Below are positions 34,127-42,080 of a stretch of DNA of 64,000 bases, in pieces. Positions within the stretch are counted from its first letter, which is position 1. The number at the start of each line of letters is the position of its first letter. The position numbers were made by a program, and so were the translations under genes. The notes under the pieces are model-generated. The model was not told the origin of the DNA. It saw only the letters and a list, made by a program, of their open reading frames with translations, and searched no databases. This DNA comes from Marispirochaeta aestuarii (lineage in GTDB: Bacteria; Spirochaetota; Spirochaetia; JC444; Marispirochaetaceae): contig NZ_MWQY01000012.1 in NCBI RefSeq assembly GCF_002087085.1, positions 62,001 through 126,000 of the forward strand, in the 5' to 3' direction.

Positions 34127-35131
34127 GTGGCTGCGAACATAAAAGATGTCGCCCGTCTGGCGGGTGTTTCTATTACAACGGTTTCACAAATACTCAACAA
34201 GAAGCAGGATTTCCCGGTCCGGGAGGAAACCCGCAAGCGGGTTATCGATGCCGCCCGGGAACTGCACTATATACCCAATCCCATTGCACGCAGTCTGGTC
34301 CAGCAAAAGACCCGTCTTGTCGGTATGGCGGTACCCGATTTGCGAAACCCCTTTTTTACCGAGATCGCCCTGGGCTGCCAGGAAGCCGCCGCACAGAGGG
34401 GGTACCGACTGCAGATCGCCAATACAAACGAAGACTTCGACAGTGAACTTCAGCAGCTTCATGAGTTCGCCGCGGAAAAAATGGACGGAATTATCCTTGT
34501 TCCGGCCGCCCGAAGAGACAGCCGGAAAGAGCAGAGCAGCATCTTCAATCTGCCGATTGTAAACGTGGACAGAACGGCCGGTTATCCGGATATCTGCGGT
34601 TCAATATACGTGAACAGCGAAAAAGGCGCGTATGAAGCGGTCTCCTATCTTCTTCGCCGCGGAAGAAGGAGAATTGCCTTTCTGGCCGGACCCCTCAGCA
34701 GTAAAACGGTTACGGATCGTCTTGAAGGATTCAGAAAAGCCCTGGAAGAAAACGGGCTGTCCTGCAGTGAGAAGGACGTTTTTGAGGGAGGTTTCGAACA
34801 GAACTGGGGTTTTATGATAACGGAGAAAATCATTTCCTCCGAATCTCCCTACGATGCATTTTTCTGCGGCGATGACCTTATCGCTTTGGGGGCTATAAGC
34901 GCACTGCAGAAGAAGGGGTTACAGGTTCCCGGGGATATTGCGGTTATAGGGTTTGACGACATCTTTGTCTCGGAACTTATCTATCCCAAACTGACAACGG
35001 TACGTCAGCCCAGTTATGATCTCGGCCTGCGGTCGATGGAGCTTCTGATAAAGAACATTGAATCGGAGCAGGATGTTCCGGAAAAGATCATTACACTCGA
35101 ATCTGAATTCATTACAAGAGAGTCTGCTTAG
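34127..35131 (+). CDS. LacI-family transcriptional regulator of nucleoside operon
   Basis: A 334-residue repressor. GTG 34127 follows GGAGG by four bases. Residues 3-24 are the LacI helix-turn-helix (IKDVARLAGVSITTVSQILN) and the hinge helix follows (YIPNPIARSLVQQKT). The effector-binding half (VGMAVPDLRNPFFTEIALGC, IAFLAGPLSS, YDAFFCGDDLIALGAISALQ, VIGFDDIFVSELIYP) is a PBP1-like fold that binds small sugars or nucleosides. It sits directly upstream of ribokinase, nucleoside hydrolase and an ECF transporter, so ribose or a nucleoside is the likely inducer. Two palindromic operators lie at its promoter. Confidence 0.9.
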   Translation: MAANIKDVARLAGVSITTVSQILNKKQDFPVREETRKRVIDAARELHYIPNPIARSLVQQKTRLVGMAVPDLRNPFFTEIALGCQEAAAQRGYRLQIANTNEDFDSELQQLHEFAAEKMDGIILVPAARRDSRKEQSSIFNLPIVNVDRTAGYPDICGSIYVNSEKGAYEAVSYLLRRGRRRIAFLAGPLSSKTVTDRLEGFRKALEENGLSCSEKDVFEGGFEQNWGFMITEKIISSESPYDAFFCGDDLIALGAISALQKKGLQVPGDIAVIGFDDIFVSELIYPKLTTVRQPSYDLGLRSMELLIKNIESEQDVPEKIITLESEFITRESA

Positions 35132-35132
35132 G

Positions 35133-36050
35133 ATGAAGAATATAGTCGTTGTCGGCAGTTTGAACCAGGACATTTCCATCAGCGTCAGGCGTTTGCCTGT
35201 AGAAGGAGAAACGGTTCTAGCCAGGGCTGTACGAAAAGGAATCGGAGGAAAAGGCGCGAACCAGGCCATCGCGGCTTCCAGGCTGGGAGGGGAGGTTTCC
35301 ATGATCGGGTTCGTGGGGAATGACTCTGCGGGAAACGAAATGCTGGAGGCGGTTAAGGGCGGCGGAGTTGACTGTTCAGGAATCGGGATATCCGACCGGG
35401 AAAGGACAGGAAAAGCATATATCACGGTTGACGATGCAGGCAGGAATACTATCGTTGTCGATTCGGGAGCGAATTCCTGCGTAACGCCGGAATTCCTGGA
35501 GACGCTGCTGCACGACCGGATAGACGCCAATACGATCGTGCTTATGCAGATGGAGATCCCCCGCGAGTCGCTGCTGTATGGAATAGAGTATGCGAAAAAA
35601 CGTAACGCTTTTGTCATCCTCAATCCGGCTCCCGCTGCAAAGCTCCCCCGGGAGGTCTATTCGGGCATCGACATACTGACGCCGAACGAAACGGAACTTG
35701 CAATTCTCTCTTCTGCGGCAGGCAAAGATATCGCCGCCATGTCGACGGACCTCGTAAAAAACGGTACGGCCTGTGTCGTGGTTACCCTGGGGGCAGAAGG
35801 TGCCGGGATAATCCTGAACGGTACTGGCGTCCGTCGCGTTCAGGCTCCTTCGGTGAATGCTGTTGATACTACCGGGGCCGGCGACTGCTTCAACGGCGCA
35901 CTTGCTGCAGCCCTGGCACAAGGATATCGCCTTGATGATGCAGTTTTATTCGCGGTTCGTGCCGCATCCTTCAGTGTATCCAGCTTCGGTACAATAACCT
36001 CGTATCCTGATGAATCGCAGATGGAAATGACTTTTGGGGGAAATGCATGA
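35133..36050 (+). CDS. Ribokinase-type carbohydrate kinase
   Basis: A 305-residue PfkB-family kinase starting at ATG 35133. IVVVGSLNQDISISVRRLPV, GIGGKGANQAIAASRLGG near residue 38, FVGNDSAGNEMLEAV, ILNPAPAAKLP and VDTTGAGDCFNGALAAALAQ near residue 252 include both PfkB signatures; the catalytic Asp is in GAGDCF. Ribose released by the adjacent nucleoside hydrolase would be phosphorylated to ribose-5-phosphate. The upstream regulator ends one base before, and the downstream gene overlaps by four bases. Specificity for ribose is inferred from the neighbour. Confidence 0.87.
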   Translation: MKNIVVVGSLNQDISISVRRLPVEGETVLARAVRKGIGGKGANQAIAASRLGGEVSMIGFVGNDSAGNEMLEAVKGGGVDCSGIGISDRERTGKAYITVDDAGRNTIVVDSGANSCVTPEFLETLLHDRIDANTIVLMQMEIPRESLLYGIEYAKKRNAFVILNPAPAAKLPREVYSGIDILTPNETELAILSSAAGKDIAAMSTDLVKNGTACVVVTLGAEGAGIILNGTGVRRVQAPSVNAVDTTGAGDCFNGALAAALAQGYRLDDAVLFAVRAASFSVSSFGTITSYPDESQMEMTFGGNA

Positions 36051-37057
36051 TGAACAGACGAAAAATAATAATCGACACCGATCCGGGAATCGACGATGCC
36101 TTTGCAATCATAGCTGCCTTGTCCTGTTCACAGTTTGAAGTTCTCGGCATTACCGTGGTGGGAGGAAACAATCAGCTCAACTCATGCGTGAACAACGCCC
36201 TCGGGCTGGTCTCCCTGATGGACAGCCGATGTCCTGTTCATGCCGGAGCCCCGGTGTCGCTGAATGAGTTGCGCCTTGGAAAGACCGCGGTGGAGCATTC
36301 CACGGAAACCCATGGCAAGGGGGGACTCGGCGGCGTGTCGCTTCCGGGGGACCCTGCCGGGCTTTCGACGGTTCATGCAGCCGATTTCATTGCGGAGACG
36401 GTGCGTTCGAATCCGGGGGAGGTGGAAATCGTCACCCTTGGCCCTCTGACGAATATTGCACTGGCCATGGAAAGGCAGCCGGGTCTGCTGCAGGACGTAA
36501 AGTGCATATGGTCCATGGGCGGAGGAGTGGAAAAAGGAAACAGGACCGTAGTTGCGGAGTTCAATTACTGGGCTGATCCCGAAGCCGCGGCCCGCGTCTT
36601 TGCACAGGGCCAGAGTACCAGCCTCAACATGATAGGTCTTGATGTTACAACGAAAACCTCGTTTTCCATGAATGATCTGTTTTTTCTGAAACTCGAAGGC
36701 GGACGTCTCGGAAAGTTCTTCCACGATATAACGGAACAGTATACCCGTGTGTACTGGGAAAGATTCCGTCTGTGCGGTTGTGTAATACACGATCTGGTAG
36801 CCATGATGATCGCCATTGATCCCTCACTCTGCGGCGAGGGGGACGTCTTCCCCCGGGTTAACGTTCGGATAGAAACGGAAGGTATGTGCCGGGGACAGAC
36901 CCTCGTGGATCTTCATAATCACAGGGATCTCCGGGATCTGCCGAGAAACGCCTCTGTTTACATGGGAATTGACCGGAATCGATACAAATTGAGGTTCTTT
37001 GAAACAGTATTCAAGGATGTATCACAACTCTATGAGAAACATGTCCTGGGGACATAA
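36047..37057 (+). CDS. Inosine-uridine nucleoside hydrolase family protein
   Basis: A 336-residue N-ribohydrolase. IIIDTDPGIDDAFAIIAAL at residues 7-25 carries the DTDPGxDD Ca2+/ribose site, VTLGPLTNIALAMERQPGLL and FNYWADPEAAARVFAQ are typical, and CVIHDLVAMMIAIDPSLC contains the His-Asp pair near the C-terminus. It would split nucleosides into ribose and base in the cytoplasm. GGGGGAAATGC precedes ATG 36047; ATG 36050 is equally possible. Context with an ECF transporter suggests that nucleosides are imported intact and then hydrolysed. Confidence 0.9.
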   Translation: MMNRRKIIIDTDPGIDDAFAIIAALSCSQFEVLGITVVGGNNQLNSCVNNALGLVSLMDSRCPVHAGAPVSLNELRLGKTAVEHSTETHGKGGLGGVSLPGDPAGLSTVHAADFIAETVRSNPGEVEIVTLGPLTNIALAMERQPGLLQDVKCIWSMGGGVEKGNRTVVAEFNYWADPEAAARVFAQGQSTSLNMIGLDVTTKTSFSMNDLFFLKLEGGRLGKFFHDITEQYTRVYWERFRLCGCVIHDLVAMMIAIDPSLCGEGDVFPRVNVRIETEGMCRGQTLVDLHNHRDLRDLPRNASVYMGIDRNRYKLRFFETVFKDVSQLYEKHVLGT

Positions 37058-37076
37058 ATATAAAGGAGAGAATCGT

Positions 37077-37664
37077 ATGAAAAAACTTGGCATGATGTCG
37101 CTGCTGATTATTCCAATCGGAATAGCCATCAATGTGGTTTGTCGGCAGGTAACCCAAATGCTCGCCCTGCCTATTTTCCTGGATACCATAGGCACGGTCC
37201 TGGTAGGTGTATTGACCGGGCCGATAGGGGGCATGATAACCGGACTGCTTACCAATGCCGTACGGGCTGCGACGGTCAACCCCGTTTCGCTGTATTTTGC
37301 TCCCGTCAGCGGTGTTATCGGTCTTATCGCGGGACTGGCGTCGAAGAATAATTTCTACTCAAACTGGATTCAGATTTGTATTGTAGGATTGGTTCTTGCC
37401 CTTGCCGGCGTAGTCACAGCCACGCCCATTGCGGTTATTGCTTTCGGCGGCGCTGATGGCAGCGGAAGTTCCATTGTCACAGGCTTTTTCCTTGCGACAG
37501 GCAAGGGTATCTGGCAATCAGTATTTTCTTCAAAAATAATTACGGAGACAGTTGATAAAATTCTTTCGCTGATTGTCGCCATTGTCATCATAAAGAGCGT
37601 ACCGGAAAGTACGCTGGTAAAATTTCCTCTTGGAATGAATAAAATTCAAATAAAGAAATCATAA
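37077..37664 (+). CDS. ECF transporter substrate-binding (S) component
   Basis: A 195-residue hydrophobic protein with six predicted membrane segments and little else. The start at ATG 37077 follows AAGGAGAG. LPIFLDTIGTVLVGVLTGPI and GGMITGLLTNAVRAATVNPV have the general form of ECF S-components (first periplasmic loop and the AxxxA-type helix packing segments). No riboflavin, biotin or thiamine signature is clear. Position after a nucleoside hydrolase suggests it captures nucleosides or ribose. It has a 92-base gap with a stem-loop before the T-component gene. Confidence 0.75.
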   Translation: MKKLGMMSLLIIPIGIAINVVCRQVTQMLALPIFLDTIGTVLVGVLTGPIGGMITGLLTNAVRAATVNPVSLYFAPVSGVIGLIAGLASKNNFYSNWIQICIVGLVLALAGVVTATPIAVIAFGGADGSGSSIVTGFFLATGKGIWQSVFSSKIITETVDKILSLIVAIVIIKSVPESTLVKFPLGMNKIQIKKS

Positions 37665-37675
37665 TTGTAGAGGTT

Positions 37676-37717
37676 CCTCGAGGCGCGCACCTGAAACCAG
37701 GGGTGTACGCCTTGAGG
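37676..37717 (+). promoter_or_regulatory. Intercistronic stem-loop between S and T components
   Basis: CCTCGAGGCG (37676-37685) pairs with CGCCTTGAGG (37708-37717), nine of ten bases. Inner bases CGCACC/GGGTG can extend the stem. There is no T-run, so it is unlikely to stop transcription fully; an RNA-processing or attenuation role is possible. Confidence 0.5.
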
Positions 37718-37756
37718 TTCAGCTGATGTTTTTGCGGAGCCTGGGGAGAATCTGAA

Positions 37757-38506
37757 TTGAATTCGAAAAGCTGTCTATCGAAATTGTATCCCGTATCCAA
37801 GCTGACTGCAGCTCTGGTCATCGCCCTTACCGGGGTCCTGATTCAATGGGATCTTTTTGGCTATGTGGTGGTTCTGCCCCTGCTGTTTATCCTGGCGGCG
37901 GCGGACGGAAAGTTAAAAAGTTTCTTCGTAAAGATGTACGGAATGCTTGTTTTCCTTGCGATAACCATCTTCCTTATAAAAGGATTGTTTCATCCCTCGG
38001 AGGATATTCTGTTCTCGTTCTGGATAATAAAAATCAAGACCGAGGGAGCCAGAGATGCCCTGAGACTGATATCGCGGGTAATCAGCATAGCCGGGGCGCT
38101 GCTGCTGTTTTTCGAGACCACAGACCTTGAGGATTTTATGGTATCTCTCGTCAAGCTCGGTATGCCGTATACCGCTGCGTACATATTCTTATCCACCCTT
38201 CAGATTGTTCCTGATCTGATTAAACGGAGCAAAACCATCATGCAGGCCCAGAGGGCAAGGGGAATCGAGACCGAGGGGAATGTGCTGGTACGGACAAAAG
38301 CCTTTATTCCGGTTATCAGTCCTCTGATAATCTCCTCGATCACTGAAATCGAGGACCGGGTAATAACCCTTGAATCCCGGGCTTTTTCCGTAAAGGGAAA
38401 ACGGATATTTCTTGTGGAACCGAGGGCTGGAGCGGTCGACTATATGATCGGCGGTGTTTTCCTTCTGGCCTTTGTAATCTTTCTATGGATGAGGTATTTC
38501 GCATGA
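37757..38506 (+). CDS. ECF transporter T component (EcfT)
   Basis: A 249-residue membrane protein with 5-6 hydrophobic segments. The start is TTG 37757, preceded by GGGGAGA. The two coupling helices carry the Ala-Arg motifs AQRARGIETEG and LESRAFSVKGKR that dock into the ATPases. It would connect the S component with both ATPases. The ATPase gene starts inside its last codons (four-base overlap). Its presence next to a dedicated S gene and two ATPases shows a Group I ECF transporter rather than one relying on a shared energising module. Confidence 0.85.
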   Translation: MNSKSCLSKLYPVSKLTAALVIALTGVLIQWDLFGYVVVLPLLFILAAADGKLKSFFVKMYGMLVFLAITIFLIKGLFHPSEDILFSFWIIKIKTEGARDALRLISRVISIAGALLLFFETTDLEDFMVSLVKLGMPYTAAYIFLSTLQIVPDLIKRSKTIMQAQRARGIETEGNVLVRTKAFIPVISPLIISSITEIEDRVITLESRAFSVKGKRIFLVEPRAGAVDYMIGGVFLLAFVIFLWMRYFA

Positions 38507-39363
38507 AGGCCCTGGAGATACGAGATGTGTCGTTCCGGTATCCGATCGGCAAAGATTTTGTTTTGAAGAATATATCCTTCTGTGTTGATCACGGAGAATT
38601 CCTCGCAGTTGTCGGTGCGAACGGTGGGGGAAAAACCACCCTCTGCAATATTCTGCGTGGATTTATTCCGGAGTTTCAGAACGGCTGTGATTTCTCCGGT
38701 GAAGTCCTCATCAACGGAAGAAAGATCTCCGATTACAGCAGCGGAGACCTGGCGCGAGAGGTCGGCTTTGTTTTTCAGAATCCCTTTATTCAGATCAGCG
38801 GAGTAAAGAAGACTGTATTTGAAGAGATCGCCTTCGGTCTCGAGAACCTGGGAACGCCGAAAGAGGAAATGAGAAAAAGCGTAACGGATATTATCGAACT
38901 CCTGAGAATCGGAGATTTGAAGGATAAGCATCCCGCTGAATTGTCAGGAGGACAGCGGCAAAGGGTCGCGCTGGCATCCGTTCTTGTGATGAATCCGGAC
39001 ATCCTCATCATCGATGAACCGACGTCTCAACTGGACCCCCAGGGAACTCAGGAAATCTTTGATATTATCAGAATCATGAAGGAACAGAATAAAACGATTA
39101 TTCTTGTTGAGCACAAGATCGACCTTATCAGCGAATACGCGGACAGGGTAATTCTTCTGAATGATAAAGGCATACTGATCGATGATACGGTGGATGCCGT
39201 ACTCTCGGATAAAATCCTGTTGAACAACGGGGTCCCCATGCCGGAGATCGCGGAAGTTGCCGATATGTATCTTCAGTTAAAAGAAAAGAAAACAGATCGA
39301 CTGCCTGTAAATATGGAACAGGGAATACGGTTCTTTCGGGACAGCATGGGGGAAGTGAGTTAA
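38503..39363 (+). CDS. ECF transporter ATPase A1
   Basis: A 286-residue ABC ATPase. ATG 38503, eight bases behind GAGG, is preferred to ATG 38485. Walker A GANGGGKTT, Q-loop FVFQNPFIQISGVKKTVFEE (ECF/CbiO style), intact signature [19 protein letters not shown], Walker B ILIIDEPTSQLDP and ILVEHKIDLI switch His. The C-terminal extension (residues ~225-286) is typical of EcfA. Overlaps the T-component stop by four bases. Forms the heterodimer with the next gene product. Confidence 0.88.
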   Translation: MKALEIRDVSFRYPIGKDFVLKNISFCVDHGEFLAVVGANGGGKTTLCNILRGFIPEFQNGCDFSGEVLINGRKISDYSSGDLAREVGFVFQNPFIQISGVKKTVFEEIAFGLENLGTPKEEMRKSVTDIIELLRIGDLKDKHPAELSGGQRQRVALASVLVMNPDILIIDEPTSQLDPQGTQEIFDIIRIMKEQNKTIILVEHKIDLISEYADRVILLNDKGILIDDTVDAVLSDKILLNNGVPMPEIAEVADMYLQLKEKKTDRLPVNMEQGIRFFRDSMGEVS

Positions 39364-40203
39364 ATGGAAGGTATCCTGGCGGAAAATATCACCTTTTCGT
39401 ATCCTGACGGTTACACTGCGGTGGAGGATGTTTCTCTGCATATCAGTGCGGGAGAAAGTGTCGCGATTGTGGGGCAGAACGGGGCCGGTAAGACGACCAT
39501 GGTAAAAATGTTCAATGCCCTTCTGAGACCGGCATCCGGAAGAATCCTGATCGACGGAAAGGATATCGCCGGTATGAGCACAGCGGCGGTATCCAAATTC
39601 GTAGGGTATGTGTTTCAGAATCCGGGGGATCAGATCTTCAACAATACAGTGTACAACGAGATCGCCTACATATTGCGGTATAACAAGTGTGATGCCGAGA
39701 CACTGGACTCTCTTGTCCGGGATGCTGCTGAACTCTGCGGTATATCGGAATACCTGTCCATGAATCCCTATGATCTGCCCTTTTCATTACGCAAGTTTGT
39801 GACCATCGCGGTTGTAATAGCCATGGGATCGAAATATATCATTCTCGACGAACCGACAGCTGGTCAGGACCTTGATGGTCTACACCGTCAGAGGGATATC
39901 ATTCAGGAGCTGGTTGGTCGGGGAAAAACGATTATTACAATTACCCACGATATGCGTTTTGTCATAGAAAATTTCCAGAGGGTAATTGCCATGGCGGACA
40001 AACGTATTGTCGCCGATGCTCCACGGGAAGAACTGTTCTGGGATTTTGACGTACTTGAAAAATGTTCCCTCAAGCAGCCGAGGATTGCCGATCTGGCCCG
40101 GAATCTTGGTTTTCCGGGACGCATAATCAGCAAGAAAGATTTTCTTGATCATGCGACGGAGGGAGAAAAAGCGGAATTCTGCAGTAATCAAAGAACGCAG
40201 TAA
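39364..40203 (+). CDS. ECF transporter ATPase A2 with degenerate signature
   Basis: A 279-residue ABC ATPase starting directly after the A1 stop. Walker A GQNGAGKTTMVKMFNAL, Q-loop YVFQNPGDQIFNNTVYNE, Walker B YIILDEPTAGQDL and ITHDMRFV are intact. The signature near residue 136 reads PFSLRKFVTIA in place of LSGGQ-K-Q-R, so one of the two composite ATP sites of the A1-A2 dimer is probably catalytically weak. Such asymmetry is known in heterodimeric ABC ATPases. It ends the operon. Confidence 0.87.
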   Translation: MEGILAENITFSYPDGYTAVEDVSLHISAGESVAIVGQNGAGKTTMVKMFNALLRPASGRILIDGKDIAGMSTAAVSKFVGYVFQNPGDQIFNNTVYNEIAYILRYNKCDAETLDSLVRDAAELCGISEYLSMNPYDLPFSLRKFVTIAVVIAMGSKYIILDEPTAGQDLDGLHRQRDIIQELVGRGKTIITITHDMRFVIENFQRVIAMADKRIVADAPREELFWDFDVLEKCSLKQPRIADLARNLGFPGRIISKKDFLDHATEGEKAEFCSNQRTQ

Positions 40204-40267
40204 AATATCGCCCGGCCTTCAGGATCTTTGTATATTAGAAGAACAATAATCATTCTGGAGGCTTACT

Positions 40268-40477
40268 ATGAAAAAGAATATGGGTACCCTGGACCGCAGT
40301 ATTCGAACGATTCTTGCCCTGCTTGTGGCCGTTCTCTATTTTACCGGTCAGATCAGCGGGACTGCCGCAATCATCCTGGGAATAATTGCTGTGGTTTTTC
40401 TTCTTACAAGTATTGTTTCTTTTTGTCCCCTGTATACCTTTCTTAAGATCGATACCACTGGAAAAAAGAGGGAATAA
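40268..40477 (+). CDS. DUF2892 membrane protein
   Basis: A 69-residue protein: KNMGTLDRSIRTILALLVAV is the conserved DUF2892 start, followed by two membrane segments (residues ~12-30 and 35-55) and CPLYTFLKIDTTGKKRE, a typical end with Cys. GGAGGC lies eight bases before the ATG. The family is widespread, sometimes fused to rhodanese domains (YgaP), and its role is unknown. It is a single gene between the ECF operon and the HD-domain gene. Confidence 0.82.
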   Translation: MKKNMGTLDRSIRTILALLVAVLYFTGQISGTAAIILGIIAVVFLLTSIVSFCPLYTFLKIDTTGKKRE

Positions 40478-40529
40478 AGGGATATATTTCTGCACGTACT
40501 ACCACCCTTCAGCTTGAAAGGCGGTTATT

Positions 40530-41615
40530 GTGGATTTTTACAAGAACCTTCCTGCCGGGGTATTTATCGGCTCTGTAAGCGCTCTGGAGCTCTATTACGG
40601 AAAAGAGCTGTCCGAACCGGTGAACCTTGTTCTGAGGGGAAGCCTTACGGATGTTGCCCGGGAATTTGACGATGTCGATTTTCCAGGTATAGAAGGCTGC
40701 GACGCTGTGGCCCGTTATGAAGGGCATACCTGTTTGATCAGCTGTATCGACGAAGATGAACCCTTTCCCAGAATGCCGTTCTCGGTTCAGAATCTCTATT
40801 ACGATCCACGGCGAAGGGTCTTTATGGACCCTCTGAATATTTATTATGACATCCGCCGCAGAGAACCCCGTCTGCTGGACGAGGTATGCTGCGATGAACA
40901 GACCGTAATCGAAGGCGCTCTGCTCTATTCCCGATTCAAATATCCACGAAACAGGTTTTACAGAGGCCTGGACTACAACTGGGAGCATATCTCAGTTTAC
41001 GAACAGCGTTTGCTCTTGTCCCGGATACTTAAGGGTAAATACGCCCATCGGGGGCTGGATATCCTGATGCGCACCGGGTTTATTTCCACCCACTGGCCGG
41101 AACTGGCCCGTATGGATGCCACCGAACATGCCAAGGAGCATCATCCCGAGGGAAACGCCTGGGAACACACCCTGGAGACCTTCCGGTACCGGAAAAACAC
41201 CGACCTTGCTCTCTCCCTCGGACTCCTGCTTCACGACGCCGGTAAACCGGCGGCAAAACGGAACGAAGGAAACACCTTTGACCGCCATGCTCAGATAGGA
41301 ACCGGGATCGCCAGGCGATTTCTGGAACGCCTCGAATTTGAAAGAGACCTGCAGGATGAGGTGGTTTTCCTGGTCCGGGAACACATGCTGCCCGCCTTTA
41401 TTCCCCGGCTTCCCACCTACCGGACCGAACGGAGCATGTCCTCCCCCTGGTTTCCGAAGCTTCTGGAGCTCTTCCGCTGCGACCTCTCCTCCACATTCCG
41501 CGGGCCGGAGAAATACTACGAAGCCTGTACCACCTACCGAAGCTTCCTGAAATACCGGAAGAACCCCTTCAGGACTGCGGAAGGAAAAAAACAGCTGAGA
41601 CTCTACGTTGAATAG
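40530..41615 (+). CDS. HD-domain phosphohydrolase, CCA-enzyme-like
   Basis: A 361-residue protein with GTG start at 40530 behind GAAAGGCGG. Residues 1-130 look like a weakened nucleotidyltransferase-type fold (FIGSVSALELYYG, VNLVLRGSLTDVAREF), without the GGxVRD active site of true CCA-adding enzymes. Residues ~185-310 are an HD domain: NAWEHTLETF, SLGLLLHDAGKPAAKR and FDRHAQIGTGIARRFLERL, followed by HMLPAFI. It may be a degraded relative of tRNA nucleotidyltransferase with an active phosphohydrolase only. Substrate unknown. Confidence 0.75.
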   Translation: MDFYKNLPAGVFIGSVSALELYYGKELSEPVNLVLRGSLTDVAREFDDVDFPGIEGCDAVARYEGHTCLISCIDEDEPFPRMPFSVQNLYYDPRRRVFMDPLNIYYDIRRREPRLLDEVCCDEQTVIEGALLYSRFKYPRNRFYRGLDYNWEHISVYEQRLLLSRILKGKYAHRGLDILMRTGFISTHWPELARMDATEHAKEHHPEGNAWEHTLETFRYRKNTDLALSLGLLLHDAGKPAAKRNEGNTFDRHAQIGTGIARRFLERLEFERDLQDEVVFLVREHMLPAFIPRLPTYRTERSMSSPWFPKLLELFRCDLSSTFRGPEKYYEACTTYRSFLKYRKNPFRTAEGKKQLRLYVE

Positions 41616-41623
41616 GGGAATTT

Positions 41624-41860
41624 GGAACAGGTATGGGGAGGATGGGAAAGATACAGTAAGCGCCCATATCCTTATTTCTCGCTGCTACTCCGCGTCTCCC
41701 TTCTGCGTTACTCTGCGGCCTCTGCGTGATCCCTTCTCCCTGTAGTGGATCTCTTTTTCCGAATCGAGAAACATGGACAGTAAGAAAACCATGGAGTCGC
41801 TGAGAACACGGAGAAACACAGAGGAAGTATGGAACAAAGATGGGGAGGATGGCCAGGATG
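41624..41860. repeat. Dispersed-repeat block between HD gene and thrC
   Basis: Two plus-strand copies of the ~30-base GGAACAAAGAT-type module (41624-41654 and 41831-41860) enclose a CTCTGCG-rich module (about 41686-41731) and a degenerate CACAGAG-type stretch (41786-41826, ending AACACGGAGAAACACAGAG). No gene is supported. Confidence 0.75.
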
Positions 41861-41931
41861 GGTGTAGAAGTAGAAACTGATGATCCTGAACCTTGCGAGT
41901 TACGCACTTAGGTAAATCACAGTCACAACTA

Positions 41932-42066
41932 CTCCGCGTCCCCCTCTGCGCCCTCACCGACCTCTGCGCGGCCTTATTCCTCCGCGTCTCCCTTCTGCGT
42001 CCTCACCGTCCTCTGCGTAGTCCTAATCCTCAGCGTTACTCTGCGTCCTTTGCGGTCTCTGCGGCG
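41932..42066. repeat. Imperfect tandem repeat of CTCCGCGT/CTCTGCG units
   Basis: Three diverged units start at 41932, 41980 and 42029 (period 48-49), each with CTCCGCG or CTCAGCG, then CTCTGCG-CCTCACC-type text and CTCTGCG. It lies directly against the 3' end of thrC. Complementary-strand reading gives ACGCAGAG-type words like those of the other repeats. Confidence 0.7.
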
Positions 42067-42080
42067 TATCTTTTCGCACC

